From NCBI GenBank assembly GCA_963573385.1, contig CAUYLG010061901.1, positions 1 to 64,000 on the forward strand: DNA of 64,000 nucleotides, read 5' to 3'. Below are positions 1-26,267 of the stretch, piece by piece. Source of the stretch: Cacajao melanocephalus (Eukaryota > Chordata > Mammalia > Primates > Pitheciidae). The position numbers and the translations under genes are program-made. Positions within the stretch are counted from its first letter, which is position 1. Each line of letters opens with the position of its first letter. Under the pieces are notes generated by a model that worked only from the letters and a program-made list of their open reading frames with translations, was not told where the DNA came from and searched no databases.

Positions 1-81
1 GCCAAGATTGTGCCATTGCACTCCAGCCTGGGCGACAGAACGAGACTGTTTCAAAAAACAAACCAAAAACCAACAAAAATC
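1..81 (+). mobile_element. Alu 3' end, cut by window edge
   Basis: Right-arm end GCACTCCAGCCTGGGCGACA and an A-rich tail. The rest lies outside the window. Confidence 0.95.
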
Positions 82-206
82 CCATATTTTATGCTTAGAA
101 TATGTATATATATTCATTCATAATCACATATATAACTTTTATTTTATAAAACGGAATACATTATATTGTCTGCAACTTGATTTTAAAAATCTTTCCATGT
201 CAATAC

Positions 207-1004
207 TGTCAACAGAAAGAGTCAAACTGTAAAATAATTGAAGAGATTTACTCTGAGCCAAATGTGAGTGACCATGGCCTGTGACACAGTCCCAGGAGAT
301 CCTGATGACGTGCCCAAGGCAGTCAGGCTACAGCTTGGTTTTATACATTTTAGGGAGACATGAAACATCAACCAATACATGTAAGATGTACCTTGGTTTG
401 ATCTGGGAAGGCAGGACAACTCAAAGCAGGGAGGGGGTTCAGGGTGGAGGGAGTGAGAAGGGTGGGGGCGAGGAAGGGCTTCCAGGTCAAAGGTGAATTC
501 AAAGATTTTCTGACTGGCAATTGGCTGAGAGTTTATCTAAAGCCCTGGAATTGATAAAAGGGAGTGTCTGGGTTCAGATGGGTTTTGGAGACCAAGGTTC
601 TTATTATGCAGATGAAGTCTCCAGGTAGCAGGCTTCGGAAAGAACAGAACCTGTTTCTTATCAAACTTAAAGAGACAGCTTTGCAGCGCCATTTCAAAAT
701 ATGTCAAAGCAATATATTTTGGGGCAAAATACTTTGGTTTCTTCCAGGGCCTGCCATCTGTCATGTTGGTATCTTATTGCTACCAAGAATCTGTGCTGTC
801 TTAAGGTACAAGACTGTTTTAATGTTAATGCTGGTCAGCTGTGCCTGAATTCCAAAGGGAGGAAAGTTTAACGAGGCCTGTCTGACCACCCATTCTCATC
901 ATGGCCTGAACTAGTGTTTCAAGTTTACTTTAGAATGCCCTTGGTTGAGAGGAGGAGTCCATTTGGTCGGTTAGGGGTACTTAGAATTTTATTTTTGGTT
1001 TACA
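207..1004 (+). mobile_element. ERV-type solo LTR, family unassigned
   Basis: Begins TGTCAACAG and ends GGTTTACA (TG...CA). The internal sequence (gtgaccatggcctgtgacac, ttttatacattttagggaga) is a repeat I have met often but cannot name safely. Flanks ATAC/GTAC could be a decayed 4-bp target duplication. No viral genes are present. Confidence 0.5.
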
Positions 1005-1370
1005 GTACCCATAAAATTACATAATTCATTTTTAGATGTCAGTTTTATAACCAACGGACACTCATTTCTTCTGTTTTGTTACTGGTGCTAAAATTTTTTT
1101 GGCATAAATTCCTATTATTAGGACTCATGGCTAATAGTGTATGACCGTTTTAAATTTCAATAATTATTCTGTCTCCAAAAATGTGGTAACAATTTCCTCT
1201 TCCACCAACATCGTGTAAAAATACCCATCTTCTTCACTATTGCCATTACTAGCTATTGTCAATCTTTAAAATTTTTGTCAACTTGCATATAAAAAATGGT
1301 ATCTTATTATTGTTATGTATTTCTTCTATTACTAGTGAGGTAGAATATCTTCTCATATGTTCACTAGTCA

Positions 1371-1978
<608 letters not shown>

Positions 1979-2126
1979 TTCATTGGTTGTTTGTATATCT
2001 TCTGTACATTACTTATTCATATTTCTTGCCATGTACACAAAACATTTATTTTTCTGCTGGGTTGCTTTTCCTTTTCTGATCACTTGTTATAAACTATTCT
2101 AATTGCTTATCAAAAAGCCTTATTTT

Positions 2127-2418
2127 GCCGGGTACGGTAGCTCATGCCTGTAATCCCAGCATTTTGGGAGGCCAAGGCAGGCAGATCACCCGAGGTCAGG
2201 AGTTAGAGACCAGCCTCGTCAACATGGCAAAACCCTGTCTCTACTAAAAATACAAAAATTAGCGGGAATGATGGTGTGTGCCTATAATCCCAGCTCCTCA
2301 AGAGGCTGAGTCAAGAGAATTGCTTGAACCTGGGAGGCGGAGGTTGCAGTGAGCTGAGATCGCACCACTGCCCTCCAGCCTGGGTGACAGTGAAACTCCG
2401 TCTCAAAAAAAAAAAAAA
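2127..2418 (+). mobile_element. Alu with target duplication
   Basis: Sense copy. AAAAAGCCTTATTT before it and AAAAAGCCTCATTT after it are the target duplications. Forms an inverted pair with the two preceding Alus. Confidence 0.95.
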
Positions 2419-3060
2419 GCCTCATTTAGCATACCCTTCAATCCTGCAATTTTATGTTAAGGAAGAAAATAATTGGTCAAATATGCAAATAGGTACGTAG
2501 AAGGGACTTAGCACACATTGTTTATAACAGAAATATTTGGAAGCAATTTAAAATCTGAGAATAGAGAAGCAGATTAAATGAATTATGGTAAATACACACA
2601 ATGAAAGAAGATGCAACAATTAAAAATGATAATATATTTCTATGAATTCTATATTTGTGTAGAGATTTATAACAAAGTTAAAAGTTTTTATAAAGCACTT
2701 TGTTAGTATGCTCTCATTCTGGTAATATACAGTAACATATATATCATCTGAAAGATCCAACATGTTTTAATATGGTTATTTGTGGGTAGTAAAATTATAG
2801 ATTTTTTTAAAAACATGTTTTTAATTTTGTCTAATTTTTGTACAATTAAAAATTTTTGTTTACATTTTTAAAAAGGAAAAGTGTTCTCAAAATTGAACCC
2901 AACACTCAAATCAGGTTACGGTGGAGCCATCGAGTCCTCCAGTCAGTGCAGGGAATGAGACCTAGCTTTCATTAGCTTTTTGGGCAACTTCATTCCTTTA
3001 CTGCCACAAACTGAGCTTCCAGCCCACTAAAACCTTCACATTGGTTTAATGTTTTCACAT
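2419..3060. other. AT-rich intergenic DNA
   Basis: No gene, repeat family or motif recognised. Confidence 0.6.
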
Positions 3061-3474
3061 TAACTCTCGAACTCCCAGGCTCAAGGAATCCTCCTACTTC
3101 AGCCTCCCGAGTAGCTGGGACTGGAGGTGCACTCCACTTCACCATGCTGGGTGAGGTTCTTTTTTCTTTTTTTGTAGATACAGGGTTTTACTCTGCTGCT
3201 CAGGCTGGAGTGCAGTGGCACTCCATAGCGTCATAGCTCACTGTAGCCTTGAACTTCTGGGCTCAAGCAATCCTCCTGCCTCTGCCTCCCGAGTAGCTAG
3301 GACTACAGTCATATGCCACCATGCCTAGATAATTTAAATTTCTTTTTCTTTTTTTTAAGATGTGGAGTTTTGCCATATTGCCCAGGCTGGTCTTAAACTC
3401 TTGGGCTTAAGTGATCCTCCTGCTTTGGCCCCCTAAAGTGCTGGGATTACAGGCATGAGCCACCACACTCGGCT
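3061..3474 (-). mobile_element. AluJ plus adjoining Alu fragment
   Basis: 3064-3157 is a separate left-arm-like piece. 3160-3474 is a diverged antisense AluJ with a broken mid A-tract. Confidence 0.85.
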
Positions 3475-4674
3475 GAGGTTCATTTTTCATGTGAAAGATT
3501 TGACATTCATCTCTGCCCACAGTTTGATCATATCAGAAAACAACCTGTGCAGCCACTTTCTGATTGTTGAAGCCTCTTCATTCTTCCTCAGCAGGATCCT
3601 TTGAGATACAATAAACTTCATGTTTGAGAATGCCCTGTCCCTTTTAAGCACTTAAATTTTCTTTGGAACATTCTGAAATCTAACTCCCGACATCTATAAA
3701 AATTACATCTGACAATTTTACTTCAACATTCTAGTAAATGCAATTGTGAGCAGAGCAAGCATTTACTAGGTGCTCTGCTTCTGGCAGAAAGAGACTCAGG
3801 TTAGTGTCCTGATTCTTGGAGACCTCTGGCACTACTGTAACTTGCTTTTGATGTTTGCAATCTTAGCTAAGAAAGCAGCATCTGTGTCCTCCAATTATCT
3901 TAGTCTGTTCCTGTTTCTCCTTTTGTCCCCGTCCAAACATTTCCATCTTCAGTTTTGTGGTTTCCTTTTTTGACATACACGCTTTTATTGAGTCCCTTCA
4001 ATTAGACTCACTTCCTCTCCTCCAGTCATGGGATCCACATGATTGACTTATTTATCGTCTTGTCATAAAATTCAAGTTCCTCTCCCACTCTGGTCTTCTG
4101 CAATACAGCCAGCACTCCCCAGACTTTATGGTTTTAATAATATTAATTACAAATACAGGAAAAAATCCTAAAATTAATAGGTTTGGCAACAAAAAATAAC
4201 ATTCCCTCTCACCTCCAATCATAGACTATCAGCATCTTTTAATAAAATAACAATAGTTTAATTTTAAAAGGGTTAGAAAAGATATAATTTCAGAATTTAA
4301 AAATACTTTCAAAAGGCACTCTTTTGTTATGAACCAGAAATGTTTTATCATGGACCAGCTCCAGTCTGCAGATCTATGTAGGAAGCCACTGCTGTAATAT
4401 GTGGTTTTGCAGTTATGTTTGGACAATTTCCTTGAAAATTTTAGAAAGTACATGATGCCTAATTTTTGTGTTAGTTACCTCGTAATGTATCAGAGGCCCA
4501 TACATCTATCATAAGTTGTGAGCCCTCTCAAAAATTCTGTTCCCAGACACCACACGTCAGCTGGTCAGACTGGGGAGATGAAAATACCACCTGTAATGCC
4601 ATGTCCTTGAGAGTCTTCTTCAGCCACTAGCATGTCCCAGGTTTCTTCTGGTGGTGTATAATTTGATCTCATAT
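3475..4674. other. Intergenic, possible decayed retrocopy on minus strand
   Basis: Mostly unrecognised. On the minus strand AATAAA (near 3987) followed by an A-run (about 3967-3972) and short open pieces near 4560-4660 hint at an old 5'-truncated retrocopy. No family match can be named. Confidence 0.25.
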
Positions 4675-5090
4675 TGCTATAGTTTGAATATCTGACTCTG
4701 CAAAATCTCATGTTAAAATTTGATCCCCAGTGCTAGACGTGGGGCCTAATGGGAGGTATCTGGGTCATGGGGCAGATTCCTCATGAATGACTTGGTGCTG
4801 TCTGTGTGGTTATGAGTGAGTTCCTGCTCTGGTAGTGCTGGGAGAGATTGTTAAAACGAGCCTGGCACCTGACGTCTCTCTCTTGCCCACGCTGTCTTGT
4901 CATGTGATCTCTGCACACTTCAGCTCCTCTTAACCCTTCCAGCATAAGTGGAAGCTTCCTGAGGCCCTCAGCAGAAGCAGATGCTGATGCCATGCTTCTT
5001 GTACAGACTGCAGAACTGAGAGGTTTTCTTTTCTTTATAAATTACCCAGCCTCAGGTATTTCTTTATAACAACACAAACAGACTAAGACA
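4675..5090 (+). mobile_element. MaLR solo LTR (MST/THE1 type)
   Basis: A 416-bp element from TGCTATAGTTTG to GACTAAGACA. It contains the hallmark blocks TTTGATCCCCAGTG and TATAAATTACCCAGCCTCAG. Length and ends fit an MST-type LTR. No internal retroviral sequence follows. Confidence 0.85.
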
Positions 5091-6599
5091 CGTATATACC
5101 AATTAAAAGATGGGGTTGCTGAATTATCACAAACTCTCCATCAGGCCTCAGAATACTCCAGGAAGAAGGAGCACCAACCACCAGTAAGGTGAGGTCTGCA
5201 GATGTCCTAGGCCTTTAGCAGAGTCACAAACCAAGGAAATGGGGTCCTCGTGGGGTGGGGGAATGGACTCTGTGCACCTGCTGACATCTGTTAATCCTCC
5301 TTAGAATTCTGTCCAGGAATGAGGATTGTCTTTCCTCCTTAACCCTAGTGAAGACTGATACTTAGCAGGATAATGACAAAGATCTTTCTAGCATAACAAT
5401 GCTGGACTTACGCTATGAAAAACAGTCAATATCATAATAGCAAGAGAGGAGATGGCTTATCCTGAGATATTTCACCAGGATGGGGTTGAGACAGATCCTC
5501 AGAATCTCAAGGGCTTGCTTCTGCAAGATAGACCAGGACCCTGAGGAAGGACAGAAAAGGGAGGGAGACTGAGAGCAAGGGCCCTCCAGACGATCACACC
5601 CAAGGACTCTGTATGAATCGGAAAGTTACAAAATAAGAAAAAAATGTTTTGCACCATTCATTGGACGTTGTGTTTGCTATCAGTTAAGAGTAAGAGTCTT
5701 TTCTCTCTGTCCATGAACTGTACCTGCAGGGTCATGGATCAGAGTGGAAAGAGATATTCATCAAGATTTCACCACCCTTTTGGCAATGAAACCAGACTAC
5801 ATTTTTAGTACACATACTTTGGCATCTATACCGAGGGGGAAGTTAAATTTAGCGCATTTCCTGCTAGTCGCTGAACACTGCAGTACCTCCGGGGTCTTAA
5901 GTTGAGTTACAGTCTTTAATGTCTATCTGTGGAATCTCTCCTTTTAAACTGCTAGGCATTTGAGGAGCCTGGATTTATGGTTTGAACTGTCACCATAAAT
6001 CCTTAGTGCCCACCCAGAAACCGTGCTGACTGGGGGGAATGTTCATAGTAATTTCTCGGTCCCACCTAGTGGAACGTTAGGAATGTTCCTGTCAGACGGG
6101 GTGTGTGTGCGTGCACTAGCTTGTGTCCACGCATGGAGACCGTGTGGTATAAACAGGGTACTCTGGGTGACCTTTCTCAGACTCTTGTTGCATCTGCTCC
6201 TGAAGAATGTGTTTGCCTTGTGTTGAGTTGGAAAAATCAGATCAGCATGTTGTGCTACCTCCAAAAGACAAGTGATTCTGGAGCGAGCAGGATGAACTCT
6301 CAGGGGCACAGGCCCTACTCTACCCAGCCTTCTGGGTCAAGTGTCAGAGACAGGGTCCCATGGACCAGTGCCCGCAGACACAGCACACCAGAATCTCCTA
6401 GGAATGTGTTTAATCATGGTCGGACTCTATGCAGGCCAACCAGATTAAACTCTGGGAAATACAGCTCAGGAATCTATATTTTAAAAAAATACCCCCAGGT
6501 TGTTTTGTTATGTGACTGGGTTTGGTAACCACTGCCTTACTCGGCCCATTCCTCAAGAGGGTGGTAGCATCACGCAGTGTTGATGTTAAGTCTTTTAGA
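5091..6599. other. Intergenic unique DNA
   Basis: Nothing recognised. Open frames up to 141 codons have no family similarity. Confidence 0.6.
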
Positions 6600-7190
6600 T
6601 TTTACCTCCTAAGCATCTCTTGCATCTTTCTCCTCTCTGTGTTTATTAACCCCTAGCCAAGTCCAAACTAGCAGCATCTCTGGCCTGGACCACTGCAGCA
6701 GCCTCAAATTTCTCTTGTAGAGAGGGACTCATTCCTCTCTCGTCTGAACTTCACAGAGCAGCCAGAGTGGCTGTTTGAATATCAGGGATTCTGTCACACC
6801 CTCTACCCTACCCTGACCCTCATCATTTCCTTCCATTGCTTTTTAGAATGAACACAACATTCTTCACGTGGCCAGAGGGTCTGCTGAGCTGGTCCCTACT
6901 GATTTCACCAGACTTCCCTCCCAGCCACCTGCCTGTGCAGCCGCCCCTCTCCAGACATTCCTTCCCCTTTCCCTGGTCCTGCCTTCAAGCACAGCTGTCA
7001 TCACTTCTGCAGGAGGTTTTCCCAATTCTCATGGGTAGCACTTGAGCAATTTTACATTGATTTACATAATACTTTGACTAGGTGCATCTCTCTGAGCAAA
7101 CTGGAATTTCTCACAAAGGCAGAGACTATGTTTCTTTAGTCTTGTAGCCCTAGTGGTTGGTATGTAGGAAGCTCTAAATACCTGCCTTCT
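6600..7190 (+). mobile_element. L2 fragment
   Basis: Phrases typical of the L2 3' region: CATCATTTCCTTCCATTGCT, CAGGAGGTTTTCCCAATTCT, GGCAGAGACTATGTTTCTTT. Confidence 0.6.
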
Positions 7191-8079
7191 CCTCTCTATA
7201 ACAATCGTCAGAGAAGACACAGGGTCCTGAGATGGATCAGAACTTTGTAATTATATTCAGGAGGAGTTCTGTCTATTCATTCATCGTGACGTGTAATATC
7301 ATGTGCTATTTTTTAAAATTTATTTTTAATACTTTTTCACTCAGCCTATGCACACGAAATATGTGCCATTTAGAACTGCAGGATTCTGGGTCCAGCTGGA
7401 CTCAGCTAGCATAGAGCAAGCACTGTTAGTAACGATTTGAACACTTTTTTGAACACTCGGTATATCTCACTTCCCGTGGCTTGATGAAAAGAAACATTTG
7501 TTGAACGTGAACTATGTGCTAGATGTGCCCTTTGCCTTTATGTTGCTTATGGTCTGAGGAGGAAGGAGACATTAAACAAGTAACCATAAGTTTGTAAGTT
7601 TTACAAAAGGGGCAGATAATACGCCACAGAGATGCAGAACAGAGGGGTCCGAGTCTAGTCTAGGGAATCACGGGAAGGCGTCTCTGCATAGGGAATATTT
7701 GAGCTGAGATCCAGAGAATAAGTGGCAGTTAGAACAGGCTGTAGGGAGCAGTACATGTGTGGCCCCCCTGAACTTAGGAAGAAAGGGTGTTTAATGGGCA
7801 GCAGGGAGTACTAAGCTCTGCCTCTCTCCTGTGAATTGGGGCTTGGCCCATCCACACTCTGGATCTCGACTCCTCATCTGTCATGAGTGTTTGGGTGACA
7901 GGGCCTATGCTGACCTGGACCCTGGGCTGGGTCTCGAGGGCAAATGCCACACTAAAAGGAGGAGTCGTGGGTAGGCAGGCAACTCTCAGGACTCCTTTCT
8001 CTCAGGCATCACACAGGCTGTTGCCAATTCAGCACCACTAGCACTCTTGTCAGAACAATTTTAAACATTATCACCACTG
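7191..8079. other. Region downstream of ABHD4
   Basis: A weak L2/MIR-like patch near 7500-7620 (GAACTATGTGCTAGATGTGC). Otherwise unrecognised. Confidence 0.5.
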
Positions 8080-9483
8080 GCAGTTTTTACTCATTTCTTT
8101 ATTAATATAGAAAAGGAGCCCAGGGCAGCTGGACCAGTAGTACAAAGCACCAGGAGTTAATATCATTCTGGTGAAAGGGTTGGTTTTATGAAAGTGAAGG
8201 AGCAGGCAGGAGCTGCAAGGTTCCAAGGCCAGGCCCAGCCTACTGCCCAGAACCCCTGAAATAGCTCCCTGGGAGAGGGCTGACAGGTGGGTCGGGGTGG
8301 ACTGAGCTGGAAACCATGGAGACAGATGGCAGGGATAGAGGGTCATGCAGTGGGAACCACCCTGTGGCTGATAAGGACAGGGAACTGGTAGCTGGAGGCT
8401 CCCCACTGGACCATGGGCAGGGGCTTGCAGGTGGCCTCGGCTCTGGGGGCAGGTAGAGAAACTGCAGAGACTGATAGGCATGGAGAACCCAGACATGGCC
8501 CTGGGGCTGAAGGGCCTTTTCCCCTCTCTCCACCAGGAGCCACCTTTGCTCTATACTACATGTGGGGCTTTAGGGCCCAAGGCACAGGGGAGGCTCAGAG
8601 GCCTCTAGTTGGGAGGAAGATGGGGCAAGGAAGGAAGCACTTGAGTGTCCCTAGTTTAGGCAGCCAGGGCTGACACTGGCAGGACAACAGCACCCCTGCA
8701 AAGTGGGGCTAGAAGGTGGGGCAGGGACTGGCTTATCCTTGGCCAGTGACCAGGACCAGCCCCATTGCAATGGTGCCTGTCTTGAGCCTTAGCAAATCAA
8801 GTGTGCAACAAGCACGGGGTGTTGGCAAACCTGGGCTCTCGCCTTATCTCTGCCAGAACTTGTATCACACAGGGCTATATCACCATGGTCCAGCCATGTC
8901 CTGCCTTGGCCTGTTTCCTCTTCTGTCAATGAGGGCTTTGGATAAGGAGCTTCTAGGTCATGGAAAGGGCTCTGCAGGTGAAGGGAACTCTAGGACCTGC
9001 TCTTGGCAGTTAACCAGATCCTGGATGGAACTGGCATGGGATGGGGGTGAAATGGGGGATGGAGGAGGAAGGTGTTCTTGCACGGAACCTATCCCCACAA
9101 ACACTGCAGAGCTAGGAAAGGCCACTGGAAGCCCTTTTTGCCCAGAGGAAGAAAGGCCGCAGAGAGAGCGAATGCGGCTCAGTGCAATCCCTTCACATCC
9201 TCCACCATCAGGGTAACACTTGGCAAGGAGTGGATGGGTGGCATTGGCAACCCTTTATGTTCTTCCTCAGGGTGGGGCGCTCAAGGCCTCTTGTGGCTTC
9301 TGCCTTCAGCCCTCAGTGTGGGGTCAGCAGTGTTCTTTTCACTGTGGTCCTGTTCTGGGAACAGCCCAAGACTCTGCCTGGCTGGCACATGTTAGTTGGT
9401 GAGGAAAGGACAGAGTAGGTGAGTAAGCAGACAGGGAGGCAGGAGCGACTCTGGCTTTCTCCTCTTCCTCTTCAGAGAGTGGC
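8080..9483 (-). other. ABHD4: ABHD4 3' UTR
   Basis: About 1.4 kb between the stop codon and the first usable poly(A) signal. GC-rich, with no Alu inside. The 60-170 codon open frames found here on both strands match no family I know and overlap each other, as expected for GC-rich UTR. Confidence 0.8.
8098..8103 (-). terminator. ABHD4: ABHD4 poly(A) signal AATAAA
   Basis: tttatt on the plus strand, AATAAA on the gene strand. It is the only canonical signal between the stop codon and here. Cleavage is expected about 10-30 nt further on, near 8070-8088. Confidence 0.75.
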
Positions 9484-21960
<12,477 letters not shown>

Positions 21961-22110
21961 AGTAAACAAGCCCTGCCAGGTCCAGGCGAGCCCGCCCAGC
22001 TCCTGACGCCAGCACCAGCTGACCCGGGAGGCCGCGGGGAACAAGGGGGCGTGGCCGCGCAGAGGGCAGGACTCGCGGCCTGCGGGTGGGACTCTCAAAC
22101 TCCACAACTT
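21961..22110 (-). promoter_or_regulatory. ABHD4: ABHD4 5' UTR and CpG-rich promoter
   Basis: A TATA-less GC-rich segment immediately upstream of the ATG. On the gene strand it has a CACGCCCCC GC/KLF box (plus 22044-22056), a GGGCGGGC Sp1 box (21990-21997) and a GCGTCA half-CRE. CpG density stays high through the start of intron 1 to about 21410, giving an island of roughly 700 bp. The exact start site cannot be read; about 22000-22040 is my guess. Confidence 0.75.
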
Positions 22111-22900
22111 GGTTTGAACTACTGGGGCCTTGCTATGTTTTCAATCACTGGCATGTGTCCAGGCAGAGATGTCTCTGAGGGTCTCAGAATAGCACGGTAA
22201 TCCTCGTCATACATTTGGGGGAGTTCCTGCAGGAGTTCTATCAGCCCTCTGTTCTCTAATAACTAAAAAGTGACAGAACGACTCCTGCACGCTGGCACCC
22301 ATTCTTTGGGCTTCCTATTATAACTGTGTCTTCCTGAAATTGACCATTGTTAGTGTTCCTTATAATGAGAGGCTTACATGTTTGTGGAGACAACACCATT
22401 GGTTGAATGCTCCTACAAAGGGCCTGGATACCAGATTTCAAAACTAAAAAATTGGGACACCTAGTTAAATGTAAATTCCAGATTTAAATAAAGCAAATAA
22501 TTGTTTAGAATAGTATGGTCCATGCAGTATTTGGGACTGTATTTTTTCTGGCAACCTTAAACCTATATGACGTCTGCCAAGATGGTCATTTCACTGCTCT
22601 GGGGGTGACTCTGGCCCCAACCTATTTTCCAGGGAAAATATAACTCAACTCTAGGTCACCTTCAGTTTGGAAGATAACAGTAGAAGGACTCACCTATAAG
22701 GCTAGGTCTGCTTTGGGTACGTAAGTGTGGGACAGGGAGATAGGGCTGGCTTGGTCCAGAAGTCCTGAGCGAACTTCAGGTTTGCTCAACAGAGAAGCCA
22801 AATTTTGAGGCTGGCTGCAGAATTTGCTTGTGCTGGTAAACAGGGCCTGATCTCCCTGGAGCTGTCAGAGTTCAGATCACCCCCTTAATTAAAACCAGAC

Positions 22901-23377
<477 letters not shown>

Positions 23378-23483
23378 TTAACGTTTAAGAGAACCAGCAT
23401 TTATAGAGTTTAGGGGCTTAGGAATTTGCCAGATGGGGTGCGAAGTAATACAACTAGCAGAGGACTTATCTCTTTCATGCAAC

Positions 23484-23767
23484 ATTTTTTTTTTTTGAGA
23501 CCGGTTCTTACTGTTGCCCAAGCTGGACTGTAGTGGCATGATCATGGCTCACTGCAGCCTTGAACTCCTGGACTGAAGGGGTCCTCTTGCCTCAGCCTTC
23601 CAAGTAGCTGGGACTACAGTTGACCAGATAATTTTTTTTTCAGTTTTTGTAAAGATAGGGTCTTGTTATTTTGCCCAGACTGATCTCAAACTCCTTGGCT
23701 CAAGCTATCCTTCCGCCTTGAGCTCCCAAAGTGCTGGGATTACAGGGGTGAGCCAACAAAGTTGGCT
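23484..23767 (-). mobile_element. AluJ
   Basis: Diverged antisense copy with a mid T-tract and a short deletion after CTACAG. Confidence 0.9.
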
Positions 23768-23790
23768 TCATTCCATCTTTCAACAAAACA

Positions 23791-23950
23791 CAGTGGTCTT
23801 AAACTTCAGTATGCATAAGAATCACCTGGTGGATTTATTAACAATTCAGATTTCTAATCCCTACCCTCTGAGATTCGGATTCAGCTGGTTTGGCTTGATG
23901 CTAGAAAGCTGCATTTGTAGGAAGCACTGCAGACACTGGTGCTCCGTGAG
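23791..23950 (+). mobile_element. MER5A-like hAT fragment
   Basis: CAGTGGTCTTAAACTTCAGT through AAGAATCACCTGGTGG and the CACTGCAGACACTGGTGCTC end follow the MER5A pattern. Non-autonomous. Confidence 0.65.
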
Positions 23951-23964
23951 ACTCACTGGTTAGT

Positions 23965-24140
23965 TAGAACTGTAGATTCTGGAGTCAGAAGCCTGGGTTA
24001 AGGTCAGTGTTTGCTTTGCCATTTATCCACTGTAAGCCGTTGGCCAAGTTATTTAGCATCTCTTAATTTCTTCCTCTGGCTTGTGTATGGTGAGAATTAA
24101 CCAAGATAATTCAAATAATCATGTGGTACATTTACTTGTG
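23965..24140 (+). mobile_element. MIR
   Basis: GTAGATTCTGGAGTCAGAAG through GGCCAAGTTATTTAGCATCT. Follows the MER5A-like fragment directly. Confidence 0.75.
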
Positions 24141-24216
24141 CTATGAATATTACTTATTGTTGTTGTTGCTATTATTCAAAGCCAAGAATTATGTTGAGCA
24201 CTAAAAATACAATTAT

Positions 24217-24437
24217 CCAGGCTGGGCATTATAGCAAGACTCTGTCTCTACAAAAATGAAAAAAATTAGCTGGGTGCTGCAATGCATACCCATAGTCACA
24301 GCTACTTGGAAGGGTGAGGTAGGAGGATCACTTGAGTCTAGGAGTTAGAGGTTACAGTGAGCTATGATCCCACCACTGCACTCCAGCTTGGGTGACAGAG
24401 TCAGACTCTGTCTCTAAAAAAAGAAAAAACGAAACAA
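24217..24437 (+). mobile_element. AluJ with internal deletion
   Basis: GGCTGGGCATTATAGCAAGAC joins the 5' end directly to the late left arm, so about 70 nt are lost. Confidence 0.9.
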
Positions 24438-24539
24438 TTATCAAAAGGGAAGAAATAAGCTGCTCTAATGGTAAACGCAGACTTTTTATCTGTTGCTACC
24501 CTCGGTTGTTCTTGACTTTGCAGAGCTGATAACTTTCTA

Positions 24540-24840
24540 TTCAGAACTCAGGTGAAACTCCTCGTCTTCTGAGGCGTTTCTTGACTGCAGGATCTAAAGA
24601 GAGCCCCCATCACTCTCTCACATTACCCTATTTTTATTTTCTTCATAACACTTATCATTATCTGAAATTATCTAGCATTGTTTTTACTCATTAGTTATCA
24701 GTTTCCTTCCGCTAGAGACTAAATTTCCTGGGGAATCTTCTCTGTCTTGTAATCTGCTGTGCTCCCAACACCTATAACAAAGTGTGGCAGAGTAGGCACT
24801 CAGTATTTGTTGGGTAAATGAAGAAAAGTCTAGAGAAAAT
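24540..24840 (+). mobile_element. L2 3' fragment
   Basis: CCATCACTCTCTCACATTAC, TTCTTCATAACACTTATCA and a GGCACTCAGTATTTGTTGGG end follow the L2 3' consensus. Confidence 0.8.
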
Positions 24841-25410
24841 GCAGAAGCATAAACCATTACCTATGAAACAATATGCTAAATGCCGAATGCTTTGGGAGCT
24901 GCATTCTAAATTGTACCAAATAGGAAATTCCATACTATATCACTCCCAGACAGGACAATAAAATTTCCCACTTTTCTGAAAAACTGTAAGTTGTGGAATT
25001 TTTTGAGGTGAGGACGACTGCACTGGAACTGGTATTAGATCTGTCTAGACCATTCCTCAGGAAGCAGTGTGGAGAAGTGTTTGTATTTCATTTTCATGTG
25101 CTAAACTAGTTTTAAAGTAGAGGTTTCTTGGAAGTAGAAAACTTGAATGGATGGAGAATGCCTTTTGTAACCAAAGTTACTAGTTTTTAAGGTATTCCCA
25201 GTGCTGATATATCTCAGGATTGGGCTGGATCTGCTAGAATTATAGAGTAAAGAGGTCTCTCGGTGCCTACTCTAGACAGACCTCTGGGGAGAAAATGTAA
25301 GTTATTTTTTTCTCCTTATCATTATGACAAAGCACACCATGAGCAAGTGTGAGACTCCGAGTGTGGATGGAAATTAATTTGACAAATCTGAAACCACCTT
25401 TGCAAAATTA

Positions 25411-26070
25411 TGACGGAGACAGTGAAAGAGATCTAACTTACCGACTCCATCTTGCTTCTAACTTCCAGGCTGTCCTAGTTCATTGCTGGGCATAGGCTGA
25501 ACTTTGAGAGAAACTTAGTTTATAGTTTGTGACAGAGACGTTAACAGCCCTTTCCCGAAGCAGACCTCCTTGTTGCCTGGGGACTAGATTGCCTTTGTAG
25601 GAGTAACATTAGCCACAAGACTGGAAATTATGGTTTGGGAGTCATGCAGCCAGAGGCTATAAGATTCTGACCCTCCCTAGACTGCTCCTAAGATCAGTGC
25701 TTGAGATATTTTGCGGACCCTGCACTTGATGGATCAGCTGGCACCACTCAGATGGATGAACTGGCTCATCTGATCTTGTGGCACCCCCACCCAGGAACTT
25801 ACTCAGTACAAGAAGACAGGTTCAACTCCCCATTATTTCATCCCTGACCAATCAGGACTCCTGGCTCACTGGATTCCCCCAACTGACTAAGTTGTCCTTA
25901 AAAACTCTGATCCCCGAAAGCTTGCAGAGACTGATTTGAGTAATAATAAAACTTCGGTCTCCTGCACAGCCAGCTCTGCACAAATTATTCTTTCTCTATT
26001 ATAATTGCCCGCTCTTGATGAACTGGCTCTGTCTAGGCAGCGGGCAAGGTGAACTCCTTGGGAGGTTACA
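25411..26070 (+). mobile_element. ERV1-like solo LTR between the gene promoters
   Basis: About 660 bp from TGACGGAGACAG to GGAGGTTACA. Shows the LTR layout: CCAATCAGGACTCC (CCAAT), a TAATAATAAAAC TATA/poly(A) region and CTTTCTCTATTATAA near the R/U5 end. The TG...CA ends support an LTR. The subfamily cannot be fixed by eye. Solo, no coding remnant. Confidence 0.7.
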
Positions 26071-26267
26071 AACGCTCTTTCTATGACTGTAAGTCATCAT
26101 CAAGTATTCCAAAAGTAGGTGGAGCTGATAAACTGATAGCTCAGACCTGGCAGGTATAGATTATTCTTTTGTTTCAAATGGGTATCACTTCCATTTGAAT
26201 TAACTATGAACAAGGTATGACTCTTTGATTAAACATAGAAATGAGTAGAATAGCTCATAAGTTGCTC

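Noticed and set aside
6103..6528. 141-codon open frame upstream of the L2 patch
   Set aside because: No splice context, no family similarity and overlapping frames on both strands; chance frame.
8071..8496. 141-codon open frame on the minus strand
   Set aside because: Lies in the ABHD4 3' UTR and overlaps the poly(A) signal; composition reflects GC-rich UTR.
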